A stretch of DNA of 64,000 bases, from contig CAZCYQ010000010.1 in assembly GCA_964503085.1 (NCBI GenBank), positions 1 to 64,000 of the forward strand. Reading direction: 5' to 3'. Below, piece by piece: positions 36,543 to 45,206 of the stretch. Source of the stretch: Bin80 sp964503085. GTDB taxonomy: Bacteria; Bacteroidota; Rhodothermia; Rhodothermales; Bin80. The translations under genes were made by a program, and so were the position numbers. The notes under the pieces were generated by a model. The model made no database searches. It saw only the letters and a list, made by a program, of their open reading frames with translations, and was not told where the DNA came from. Position 1 is the first letter of the stretch. Each line of letters begins with the position of its first letter.

Positions 36543-38864
36543 ATGGATAGTGTATCTCCCGCACCACTTCATGAAGTCACCGAAACGCGATACCTGAACT
36601 ATGCTCTGTCGGTAATCACCAGCAGAGCGTTGCCAGATATTCGTGATGGGCTGAAACCGGTTCAGCGGCGAATCCTATTTGCCATGTTCACCGGTCTTCG
36701 CCTGTATCCCAATGCTCGCTACAGGAAAAGTGCCACGATTGTCGGAGATACCATGGGTAAGTATCATCCGCACGGTGACAGTGCCATCTACGACGCAATG
36801 GCGCGAATGGCGCAAACATTTGCGTTACGCGACCCGCTGATAGATGGACATGGCAACTTTGGGTCAATTGATGGTGATAAACCGGCGGCCATGCGGTACA
36901 CTGAGGCGAAGCTGCTGCCATTGGCGATGACTCTGTTGGAAGAGTTGCGTCAAGACACGGTTCCTTTCAGGCCAAATTTTGACGGTACACTTTCAGAACC
37001 GGTGGTGTTGCCTGCACGCATTCCCAACTTGCTGGTCAACGGTGCAACGGGTATAGCGGTCGGAATGGCAACCAATATTCCACCTCACAATCTTGGTGAG
37101 GTTCTGAGTGGGGCAATATATATGGTTGAAAGCTTGCTCAGGCGCTCGGATCATTCCTGGCCAGACAGTACATTGGCTCGGCTACTTGACCGACATATCC
37201 TGGGGCCTGATTTCCCGACCGGGGGCAGCATGATGAACTCCAGGGAGGAGATCCGCAAAATCTACAAGGAAGGGGAAGGGACTATTGTGCTTCGAGGGAC
37301 TTATCGAGTCGAAGGCAAATCAAAGGTGGTCATAACCTCGATCCCGTACGCGATCAATAAGGGGGACTTGGTTGAGAAGATTGCGAACCATATTGCAGAT
37401 GAACGCCTCCCACAAATCACGGATATTCGCGATGAGTCCACGGATGATATTCGGATTGTAATGGATCTGAAGCGTGGAGCTGATGCCAAAGTTGCGATGG
37501 GGTACCTGTTCAAGTATACGCCCATGCAGTCCCGCTTCCATGTCAATATGACATGCCTGCTCCCCACCAAGAATCCACAGATTTGTGAGCCAAAGCGGGT
37601 TAATCTGCAGACAGCCCTGGAGCACTTTCTGCTCTTCAGAATGGAGGTGGTGACACGCCGGTTACGACATGAACTGAGGCAATTGGAGGACCGGATACAC
37701 ATCCTTGAAGGATTTGAGATCGTTTTTGATGATCTGGACGAAGCAATAAAGATCATTCGGGCATCAAGAAACAAGGCTGACGGTGCGCAACGCCTGCGGC
37801 ATCGCTTTATACTCAGCGAAGTTCAGGCAAATGCTATCCTTGAAACGCGCCTGTACAAACTGTCTCAGTTGGAAATAAATGCCGTACGCGAGGAACTTGA
37901 AACCAAGCGGGCCAGAGCAAAGGAAATCCGTGATCTACTAGCTAATGAATTGGCGCGGTGGAAAATAATTCGCGGTGAGTTGAAGCAGGTACGACGAGAG
38001 TTTGCCACAGAGCGACGTACGGTTCTAGCTCCGGATGATGAGAGGGATTATGAATACTCCGAAGCAGATTTTATCGTTAATGAGGACACCGTAGTCATTA
38101 TCACGCGTGCAGGCTGGATTAAACGACAACGCTCGTATACCGATGTCCATTCCATCCGTGTACGGGAAGGCGATGAGGTTGGGTGGGCGCTGGGAACAGA
38201 AACCCGTGCCAGTATAGTGCTATGGACAAATTTTGGCAAGGCCTATACGGTAAGGGCTAATGACATTGTAAGTACAACAGGCCATGGCATCCCGCTGCAG
38301 AAGCTGTTTGATTTTAGAGATAAGGAGTGCGTTATCGGGGCAACCTCCTGTGATTCACGGATACTGCGATCATTTAGCTTGACAGAGGATAATGGAGCCG
38401 CGCCGCTGGGGTACATGGTTGCCGTTACCTTGAAGGGGATGACTATTCGACGCCCGCTGGAGGCTCTTGCCGAGGTCTCCACACGCAAGGGGCGGATATG
38501 TGTTCGGTTAGAAGAAGGGGATGAAGTAATCGGTGCATGGCCCGCTGCAGGAGACGAATTTGTCTGCGTAGCTTCCCGGGGTGGGCACGCATTAATTTTT
38601 CCGGTTGAAGAAATTCCTCCCATTGCAGGCCCGGGAAAGGGGGTTATCGCCATGCGTATGAAATCCGAGGATACTCTGATTGGGGCTACCTTGAGCGTAA
38701 ATAAGCGGGAAGGACTTGCTGTAAAAACGTCAAGAGGCCGTGAAGATATTGTTCGCCAAACCAAGTACAAACCTGCCCACAGGGCCGGAAAAGGTAATCC
38801 GGTCATCCTGCACGGAGAGCTGGTTGATGTTCCTCCTGAACCTGTCGAGATCCCCTTACCATGA
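36543..38864 (+). CDS. parC: DNA topoisomerase IV subunit A
   Basis: A 773-residue type IIA topoisomerase A subunit, which cuts and rejoins DNA to decatenate chromosomes. Present are the helix-turn-helix/CAP region (SRALPDIRDGLKPVQRRILFAMF), the quinolone-region GDTMGKYHPHGDSAIYDAMARMAQ, and the catalytic Tyr119 in AAMRYTEAKL. The tower and coiled-coil lie at about 330-500 and the C-terminal beta-pinwheel at about 515-770. The length is close to ParC rather than the longer GyrA, and it is directly coupled to a ParE-type gene by an ATGA overlap. A GyrA role is less likely but not excluded. Confidence 0.93.
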   Translation: MDSVSPAPLHEVTETRYLNYALSVITSRALPDIRDGLKPVQRRILFAMFTGLRLYPNARYRKSATIVGDTMGKYHPHGDSAIYDAMARMAQTFALRDPLIDGHGNFGSIDGDKPAAMRYTEAKLLPLAMTLLEELRQDTVPFRPNFDGTLSEPVVLPARIPNLLVNGATGIAVGMATNIPPHNLGEVLSGAIYMVESLLRRSDHSWPDSTLARLLDRHILGPDFPTGGSMMNSREEIRKIYKEGEGTIVLRGTYRVEGKSKVVITSIPYAINKGDLVEKIANHIADERLPQITDIRDESTDDIRIVMDLKRGADAKVAMGYLFKYTPMQSRFHVNMTCLLPTKNPQICEPKRVNLQTALEHFLLFRMEVVTRRLRHELRQLEDRIHILEGFEIVFDDLDEAIKIIRASRNKADGAQRLRHRFILSEVQANAILETRLYKLSQLEINAVREELETKRARAKEIRDLLANELARWKIIRGELKQVRREFATERRTVLAPDDERDYEYSEADFIVNEDTVVIITRAGWIKRQRSYTDVHSIRVREGDEVGWALGTETRASIVLWTNFGKAYTVRANDIVSTTGHGIPLQKLFDFRDKECVIGATSCDSRILRSFSLTEDNGAAPLGYMVAVTLKGMTIRRPLEALAEVSTRKGRICVRLEEGDEVIGAWPAAGDEFVCVASRGGHALIFPVEEIPPIAGPGKGVIAMRMKSEDTLIGATLSVNKREGLAVKTSRGREDIVRQTKYKPAHRAGKGNPVILHGELVDVPPEPVEIPLP

Positions 38865-40783
38865 GTTCTTATTCTGGGAGTGATATAGTTGTTCTGGAGG
38901 GCCTTGAAGCAGTGCGCAAGCGTCCGGGCATGTATATCGGGGGCACGGGTAAACCCGGACTCCATCATCTGCTCTGGGAAATCGTTGATAACAGTGTAGA
39001 CGAATCGGTTAATGGGTACGCGGACTGCATTGAAGTAACACTCCACAAGGACGGTGCGAGCGTAACCGTTTCCGATAATGGACGAGGCATTCCCGTAGAT
39101 GCACATCCAAAGAAGAAAATTCCTGCCCTGGAGGTCATATTAACAACCTTGCATTCTGGTGGAAAGTTTGAAGGCGATCAGTATGTGACGTCCGGTGGAC
39201 TGCATGGGGTAGGGGCTTCAGTCGTCAACGCATTGTCCAAAGAGCTGGTAGCTCGAGTAAGACGAGACGGGAAAATATTTGAACAGCGATTTGCACGTGG
39301 ACGCAGAACAAGTAAGCTGCTGGATCTGGGGAAGCGGGTACGCGGGACAGGAACGAGTATCTATTTTGCTCCCGACCCAAAAATCTTTGACTCGGTTAAG
39401 TTTGATGCCGCGCACATATGTGAGCAACTTGAAATTAAAACCTATCTGAATCGGGGCCTGCGAATAGTTTTTCGTGATGAGAGTACGGATCAAGAGGTTG
39501 CTTTTGTGCATGAGGGCGGGATCACAGAGTATCTGGCAAACCTGATAAAGGCGGGAGACATACCGACGGTGCATTCGGATGTCTTTTCCATATTTCAGGA
39601 CACACTGGAGAACGGAATACGTTTGGAATTGGCCCTTCAGTGGACCGAATCAACAAGTGAGTGTTTGCGCTCATATGTAAACGGTATTCCTACAAGTGAT
39701 GGAGGCACGCATGAGCAGGGATACAAGGATGCCGTTCGAACGGCGGTTCGGGCATGGATGGATACACATAATGCGATTCCCCGGGGATTGGATGTTACAC
39801 CTGATGACATACGTGAGGGGCTTTTTGGCATTATCAATATGTTCATGTCTGATCCCCAGTTTCAGGGGCAGACCAAGGATAAGCTTAACAATCCTTCTGC
39901 ACGCTCACTCGTGGCCAGTGCTGTCCGTATAGCACTTGAACAGTTTTTGAATACTCATCCAACAGCCAGTGATGCTATTGGCGTTCGCGTACTTCAGTCA
40001 GCGCGAGCAAGGCGGGCAAGCCGCGCAGCTGCGCGGTCTGCGCGCTCAAAGGCGCGTCGGAATCGGCGGCTGACTCTGCCGGGAAAATTGGCGGACTGCT
40101 CTTCTATGGATCCTGCTGAGGGGGAGCTGTTCATTGTTGAAGGGGATTCAGCGGGTGGTTCAGCCAAACAAGGCAGGGATCGAAAAACTCAGGCAGTGCT
40201 TCCGCTACGCGGTAAAGTGCTGAATGCAGAGCAGGCTACAACGAAAAAATTGCTCGCAAATGCTGAGTTATCCAACGTGGTTCAGGCGCTTGGTTGCGGT
40301 CTAGGGAAAACGCTTGAGCTGGATAAACTGCGCTATCATAAGGTAATCTTGCTTATGGACGCGGATTCAGATGGACATCACATAGCTACACTGTTGCTGA
40401 CGTTTCTCTATCGATACATGCGGCCACTGATTGACCAGGGTCATGTATTTGTTGCAGAGCCTCCCCTATATCGATTAGATGCCGGCAAAGAGACTCACTG
40501 GGCCCTGGATGAAACGGAGCGACATCAGATCGAGCAACGTTTGCGGCGAAAAAATCCACGTATCAAGATTGATATCCAGCGATTCAAGGGATTGGGCGAA
40601 ATGATGCCGAAAACCCTCAAGGAAACAACACTGGATCCAGCCCGCCGCCGCCTCTTGAAGATCACCATACCCGAGAAGACGCGTGCGGAAACCGCTATTT
40701 CTGGGCTAATGGGACGTGATGCATCTGTACGCTACCGCTTCATTATGGAGAATGCGTATTTGGCGGAGGACCTGGATGTTTAG
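38861..40783 (+). CDS. parE: DNA topoisomerase IV subunit B
   Basis: A 640-residue GHKL ATPase subunit of topoisomerase IV. It has the ATP-binding Bergerat motifs EIVDNSVDE, DNGRGIPVD and GGLHGVGASVVNAL, a transducer domain (about 225-395), and the TOPRIM domain with EGDSAGGSAKQGRDR and DADSDGHH, ending in the GLGEMMP motif. A strongly basic stretch (ARARRASRAAARSARSKARR, about 383-402) joins transducer and TOPRIM. It is translated with parC through an ATGA overlap. Its 3' end overlaps the convergent EamA gene by 41 bases. Confidence 0.94.
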   Translation: MSSYSGSDIVVLEGLEAVRKRPGMYIGGTGKPGLHHLLWEIVDNSVDESVNGYADCIEVTLHKDGASVTVSDNGRGIPVDAHPKKKIPALEVILTTLHSGGKFEGDQYVTSGGLHGVGASVVNALSKELVARVRRDGKIFEQRFARGRRTSKLLDLGKRVRGTGTSIYFAPDPKIFDSVKFDAAHICEQLEIKTYLNRGLRIVFRDESTDQEVAFVHEGGITEYLANLIKAGDIPTVHSDVFSIFQDTLENGIRLELALQWTESTSECLRSYVNGIPTSDGGTHEQGYKDAVRTAVRAWMDTHNAIPRGLDVTPDDIREGLFGIINMFMSDPQFQGQTKDKLNNPSARSLVASAVRIALEQFLNTHPTASDAIGVRVLQSARARRASRAAARSARSKARRNRRLTLPGKLADCSSMDPAEGELFIVEGDSAGGSAKQGRDRKTQAVLPLRGKVLNAEQATTKKLLANAELSNVVQALGCGLGKTLELDKLRYHKVILLMDADSDGHHIATLLLTFLYRYMRPLIDQGHVFVAEPPLYRLDAGKETHWALDETERHQIEQRLRRKNPRIKIDIQRFKGLGEMMPKTLKETTLDPARRRLLKITIPEKTRAETAISGLMGRDASVRYRFIMENAYLAEDLDV

Positions 40784-41678
40784 GGAGGTGGCGACCGCCG
40801 ACTGCCGTAATGCTGCCCGCGGCCACCAGAATCATACCAATCACAGATAGGACATTTGGGTAGTCGCCAAATATCAGTATTCCCCAGCCCGCAGCGAACA
40901 GAATCTGAACATAGCTGAGCCCCATTGCTTTTGATGTCTGAACCCGGTGCAGGCTGCGTGTGAGAAAGATCTGAGCAATATGTGTAGCTACGCCTATACC
41001 GATTAACATCAGGAACTCGACAAGAGAGGGAGCGGCTATGTCAGCGACTACGAACGGGATGCATGCAAAGGTGGATACGAAGGAGAAATAGAAAACGATA
41101 ACAGATGCATGATCTGTTCGGCGTAGCTTACGGACGCTCACAAAGGCAAGCGCAGCCAGAAGCGCCCCCAAGAGGCCTACTGCAACTGAGGGTAGGTGCT
41201 GCTCATTCGCAACACCGCTAAATATAAACTCGGGTTGTACCACACAGATGACGCCAACAATGCAAGCGAGTAATCCGATGATTGTAGGTATCGACAGGTG
41301 TTCCCGAAGCAGGATGGCTGCAATTACAGCCGCAAGGCAGGGGGAGGTGTAAAAGAGTACTGTTGCTTCTGCCAGAGGAAGGGTGATAAGCGTCCAGAAG
41401 AAGCACATCAATGCTCCAAATCCTGTAAGCCCCCGAAAGATCAATAACTTTTTGTTGACTCCCCACAGAGGAATGCCAACGATTCGTACCCACCAGTAGC
41501 CCAATATTGCTCCGACTCCACTCCTGAAAAACACAATCTGCCCGGTTGGTATGGTGTACGCAACGAGTTTTGCCATCAAGGACATGAGGCTGAAGAAGAA
41601 CACGGCTACGATCATGTATCGTAACCCGGCCGGAATCCAGATGGATCGCTGGCTGGCCGACACCTTGATGGATGGCAT
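40743..41678 (-). CDS. EamA/DMT-superfamily membrane transporter
   Basis: A 311-residue inner-membrane protein with about ten hydrophobic segments arranged as two EamA repeats (about 18-150 and 170-300), as in drug/metabolite exporters of the RhaT/YdcZ class. It starts YMIVAVFFFSLMSLMAKLVA and includes GLLGALLAALAFVSVRKL at the start of the second half. Substrate unknown. It is a single gene convergent with parE. Confidence 0.88.
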   Translation of the reverse strand: MPSIKVSASQRSIWIPAGLRYMIVAVFFFSLMSLMAKLVAYTIPTGQIVFFRSGVGAILGYWWVRIVGIPLWGVNKKLLIFRGLTGFGALMCFFWTLITLPLAEATVLFYTSPCLAAVIAAILLREHLSIPTIIGLLACIVGVICVVQPEFIFSGVANEQHLPSVAVGLLGALLAALAFVSVRKLRRTDHASVIVFYFSFVSTFACIPFVVADIAAPSLVEFLMLIGIGVATHIAQIFLTRSLHRVQTSKAMGLSYVQILFAAGWGILIFGDYPNVLSVIGMILVAAGSITAVGGRHLPKHPGPPPNTHSP

Positions 41679-41841
41679 ATTAGAGCGACGAAAATCTAGT
41701 CCACACTGATTGTCCGAAATGGGTCAATTCTCGAGTGCGGGCAGACACATCTGACCGGTAAGCCATAGTGATCACTGTTGATGTTCGCGGTGATTCAGGG
41801 TGGTCCGGGCGTATGAGAAACGTGTGGAGCTTTCCAGATGC

Positions 41842-42864
41842 TCACACAGTGATCGTATCAAGTAGACGATCAACTAGATCAGTCACCGTAATGCCGTCCG
41901 CCTCAGCGTTAAAATTAGCTATGACTCGGTGACGAAGTACTGCGGTAGCCAATGCCTGGACATCGCTAATCAAGGGGGTCAACCGCCCATCCATTGCAGC
42001 CAATGCTTTTGCTCCAAGTATCAGGTACTGCGAAGCCCGAGGACCCGCCCCATAGGCGATGTAATTATTAACAAAGTCCGGTGCGCCTTCGCGATTAGGG
42101 CGAGTGTTGGCGACCAGACGCACAGCATACTCAATCACATTGTTAGCAACTGGGAGCTGGCGAACGAGATCCTGATAGCTGAGTAACTCAGATTGGGACA
42201 TGGCTGGCTGAACGATCGCTGTTTGTGCTGTTGTTGTTGAGCGAACCACTTCCACTTCCTGGTCAAAGGAGGGGTAGTCGAGCCAAAGGTTCAGCATAAA
42301 CCGATCAAGTTGTGCCTCGGGCAGCGGGTACGTACCTTCCTGTTCAATAGGGTTCTGTGTGGCCAGAACAAAGAACGGTTCATCCAGTGAGAATGTGGTT
42401 CCACCAGCGGTTACGCGGTGTTCTTGCATGGCCTCCAGGAGTGCAGCCTGTGTTTTTGGGGGCGTGCGGTTCACTTCATCTGCCAAAACAACATTGGCAA
42501 AAATAGGCCCCTTGACAAATCGAAATACACGCTTGCCTGTCCGGCGATCTTCTTCAATTATCTCGGTGCCTGTGATATCGCCGGGCATCAGGTCAGGAGT
42601 AAACTGAATTCTTGTAAAATCCAGTTCCAGTGCCTTTGCCAGCGTGCGGATGAGGAGCGTCTTTGCAAGCCCAGGTACACCTATGAGTAAGACGTGTCCT
42701 CGAGCCAATAGACATACCAGAACATCTCGTATGATCTCTTTTTGTCCGACAATGATCTTCGAAATCTCTCTCTCCAGACGCTTACACGCTACCGGTAAGG
42801 CTTCCGCGAGTGCAGGGTAAGCTGCTTCCGGTTGCGAGTCCCCGCTGCTGACTGCTCTTGCCAT
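41842..42864 (-). CDS. MoxR-family AAA+ ATPase
   Basis: A 340-residue MoxR-type ATPase. It has Walker A GVPGLAKT, Walker B VLADEVNRTPP, sensor 1 FFVLATQNPIEQEGTYPLPE and the arginine-finger region AQLDRFML. MoxR proteins remodel or help assemble other complexes, often with VWA-domain partners. No VWA or DUF58 gene is adjacent here; instead it lies 6 bases downstream of the surA-like gene, at the end of a chaperone cluster. A link to envelope protein maturation is an inference from that context. Confidence 0.92.
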   Translation of the reverse strand: MARAVSSGDSQPEAAYPALAEALPVACKRLEREISKIIVGQKEIIRDVLVCLLARGHVLLIGVPGLAKTLLIRTLAKALELDFTRIQFTPDLMPGDITGTEIIEEDRRTGKRVFRFVKGPIFANVVLADEVNRTPPKTQAALLEAMQEHRVTAGGTTFSLDEPFFVLATQNPIEQEGTYPLPEAQLDRFMLNLWLDYPSFDQEVEVVRSTTTAQTAIVQPAMSQSELLSYQDLVRQLPVANNVIEYAVRLVANTRPNREGAPDFVNNYIAYGAGPRASQYLILGAKALAAMDGRLTPLISDVQALATAVLRHRVIANFNAEADGITVTDLVDRLLDTITV

Positions 42865-42870
42865 GAAATG

Positions 42871-44247
42871 TTAGTTACCAGCTGTTGTGTTATCAATTGT
42901 TGAACTCATGTCAGAGGCAGCGCCACGCAGCTCAACAAACACATCCTCTCTCAAGAGATCTAACCAGCGACGCATTTCTTCTGCGCGCTTGGTTTCCAGT
43001 GCCAGACTCTCTATGCGGGCGTAATCAGTCTCAATATCGACCCGGTGCGTAGGAACCTTGCGCTGGAGAAGCACGATGTGCCAAGCCTGATTTCCATCTA
43101 GCAGCGTTACTTCTGCAGGTTGACTGATCTCTCCAATATCCAATGTATCGGTGGTCGCTTTCCAGTCAGCCCCAAGAGCGTCCACGAAAAGATCCCGCTC
43201 ACCTGTAGAGGGGTCCATTACACGCCCACCAATCTCGGCAGAGATCTCCTCCTCTGAGTGGCGCCTTGCAATGAGTTCAAACGGAATATCGAATGTAAGA
43301 ATCGAATCGCGGAGCGTGGTAAGTTCTGAGATAGCGTCAGTTGGATCTGACCTTGATCGGTCAATATTAATAAGAATATGACTAAAATCAACCACATCGC
43401 CTACCCGCTCATTGACACGAAGTATGTGATAGCCAAAGGGACTCTTGAATGGTTGAGAGAGTTCTCCTAGATCAATTCTTGCAGCGATGGCAGCGAACTC
43501 GGGGACCAGATCACCTAAAGCCATACTCTCATATCGTCCACCAGTCTGAGCAGATCCAATATCCTCCGAGTACTTCCTAGCCAGGTTTTCAAGCGTACTC
43601 ACACCAGTAACGATAGAATCTCGTATTACCCCAATAATTTCAAGTGCTTCCTGTTCCGCCTCGGGCAGAACATCTGGATACTTCACTACATGGGAAACGC
43701 GCACGATAGGAGGGAGCACCGGCAGGGAGTCGGTCGGGAACTGCGCGAACCATTCTCTAACCTCAGTGGGGGTAATCCGAAGGCTCCGCATTTTTGTGCT
43801 TTGAAACTGTTCGGAAAGAATCTGATCTCGAATCTGGTCCCGTAGATCGGCCCGGATCTGAACGAGGCTTTTGCCGTAAAGCTCTTCCAGCCTGATTTGG
43901 CTACCCAGTTGCTGGATCATGCCGTCAATGCGTTGACTCAACGACTGATCTACCTGATCTTCGGTGATAACAATATTTGTGTCCCGTCGGGCATGTTCGG
44001 CGAGTACAGACTGATCTATTAGTTGCTGGAGGGTTTGGTACCAAACATCGTCACTGTATTCCAGTCCCTGTTGCTGTACAACGCTCGTCACGATGCCGTC
44101 AATCTCCGATTTTAGGATAATCTTGTTCTCACCGACAATAGCGACGATCTCATCTACAACGCTCTCCTGTGCCAGACCTTGATAATGGGGCACCAGCAGC
44201 AAGACGATAAGAGCGATTAGTCGTCCGAACCTAATATTTTGAGGCAT
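42871..44247 (-). CDS. SurA-like periplasmic peptidyl-prolyl isomerase
   Basis: A 458-residue exported foldase. It has a signal peptide (LIALIVLLLVPHYQGLAQ), a SurA N-terminal chaperone domain (about 28-180) and two parvulin PPIase modules (about 185-285, ARKYSEDIGSAQTGGRYESM ... SPFGYHILRVNE; and about 285-395, ARRHSEEEISAEIGGRVM). SurA proteins fold outer-membrane barrels. It lies in a leftward group with two other PPIase-like genes and the MoxR ATPase, about 110 bases after the lipoprotein homologue. Confidence 0.9.
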   Translation of the reverse strand: MPQNIRFGRLIALIVLLLVPHYQGLAQESVVDEIVAIVGENKIILKSEIDGIVTSVVQQQGLEYSDDVWYQTLQQLIDQSVLAEHARRDTNIVITEDQVDQSLSQRIDGMIQQLGSQIRLEELYGKSLVQIRADLRDQIRDQILSEQFQSTKMRSLRITPTEVREWFAQFPTDSLPVLPPIVRVSHVVKYPDVLPEAEQEALEIIGVIRDSIVTGVSTLENLARKYSEDIGSAQTGGRYESMALGDLVPEFAAIAARIDLGELSQPFKSPFGYHILRVNERVGDVVDFSHILINIDRSRSDPTDAISELTTLRDSILTFDIPFELIARRHSEEEISAEIGGRVMDPSTGERDLFVDALGADWKATTDTLDIGEISQPAEVTLLDGNQAWHIVLLQRKVPTHRVDIETDYARIESLALETKRAEEMRRWLDLLREDVFVELRGAASDMSSTIDNTTAGN

Positions 44248-44357
44248 GCGAAGAGCTACAATGGAGGTGTACAGTGAACTCTGCTATAACGGATGGCATG
44301 CGACAATTAGTGGGCGCTGCCGGGGAGGCACGGAATAAAGAATTGTATCCTCACCAA

Positions 44358-45206
44358 TCACCTGATTTCTATATCCTCACCGGACTCGGCCTGCGCGCGT
44401 AGAGCCTGAACGCTACGCGCATAGTTCTGTTTCCTGATATGGATGATCAACTGCTGCTGGACGATGTCACTGACCCAGTGTAATTCTGGAATCGAGCCCG
44501 CAGGTACGCGATCTATCACCTGCAGGAAGTGATATTCATCATCAACTCCGATTATTCGGGGCTGCGCTCCTTCTATGGTACTTTGCAAAAGTGCTCGAAC
44601 CTCAGGCTGGCTGTTAAAGAGTTTGGCCTCGGGGAAATAATTCTGATTCAGGGCATGCTGATCCGGTGGTGAGATGTCGAACCGATCAATCAAAACAGTA
44701 AAAACAGAATCTGCATTTTCATCCGGGGTCTGTAGGAGAATACTTCTGGCCAGTCTGAGAGAATCCAGACTTGGATTGACGAGATAGCGGATGTGCACGA
44801 ACGGTTCAAGCAAACGTAAATATTCCTTGTTGCGCTCATAGTAGTCCACCATTTCGGTCTGAGGAACTTCGTTGGTGTCCTGATCCTGATATTCAGAGAT
44901 GAGTGCTTCAATGAGGACGGCACGGGTACTCTCGTTCAGGCGGTATTGTATGTTCTCTCGGGCAGACAACCGCAATCGGAGCGCTTCCTGATACAGGAGT
45001 TCATCGGTGATCCATTGATCAATGATCAATTGGCGTGCATTACTGGTATCTGGACCGATCGCCAGGCCAGCTAGGCGGGCGTCAATATCCGCTTGTAAGA
45101 GGTAAGCGTCACCCACCCTGGCAACGAAATCATCGGGAGGATCCAGTTGTTGGCATGCAGCAGTTGCAACCAACAGCAGGACACACGCCCTAAGCGGGTT
45201 ACTCAT
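44358..45206 (-). CDS. Lipoprotein with SurA-N-like chaperone domain
   Basis: A 282-residue predicted lipoprotein (LLVATAAC lipobox). The N-terminal half resembles the SurA/PpiD chaperone domain (FVARVGDAYLLQADIDARLAG; LIIDQWITDELLYQEALRL). The C-terminal half keeps the outline of a parvulin domain (YFPEAKLFNSQPE ... YHFLQVIDRVPAGSIPELHW) but lacks the typical active-site pattern, so isomerase activity is doubtful. It overlaps the PpiD-like gene by one base and probably works with it and SurA in outer-membrane protein folding. Confidence 0.82.
   Translation of the reverse strand: MSNPLRACVLLLVATAACQQLDPPDDFVARVGDAYLLQADIDARLAGLAIGPDTSNARQLIIDQWITDELLYQEALRLRLSARENIQYRLNESTRAVLIEALISEYQDQDTNEVPQTEMVDYYERNKEYLRLLEPFVHIRYLVNPSLDSLRLARSILLQTPDENADSVFTVLIDRFDISPPDQHALNQNYFPEAKLFNSQPEVRALLQSTIEGAQPRIIGVDDEYHFLQVIDRVPAGSIPELHWVSDIVQQQLIIHIRKQNYARSVQALRAQAESGEDIEIR

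Noticed and set aside
41765..41780. Palindrome AGTGATCACT between the EamA and MoxR genes
   Set aside because: Too short and isolated to support a binding site.
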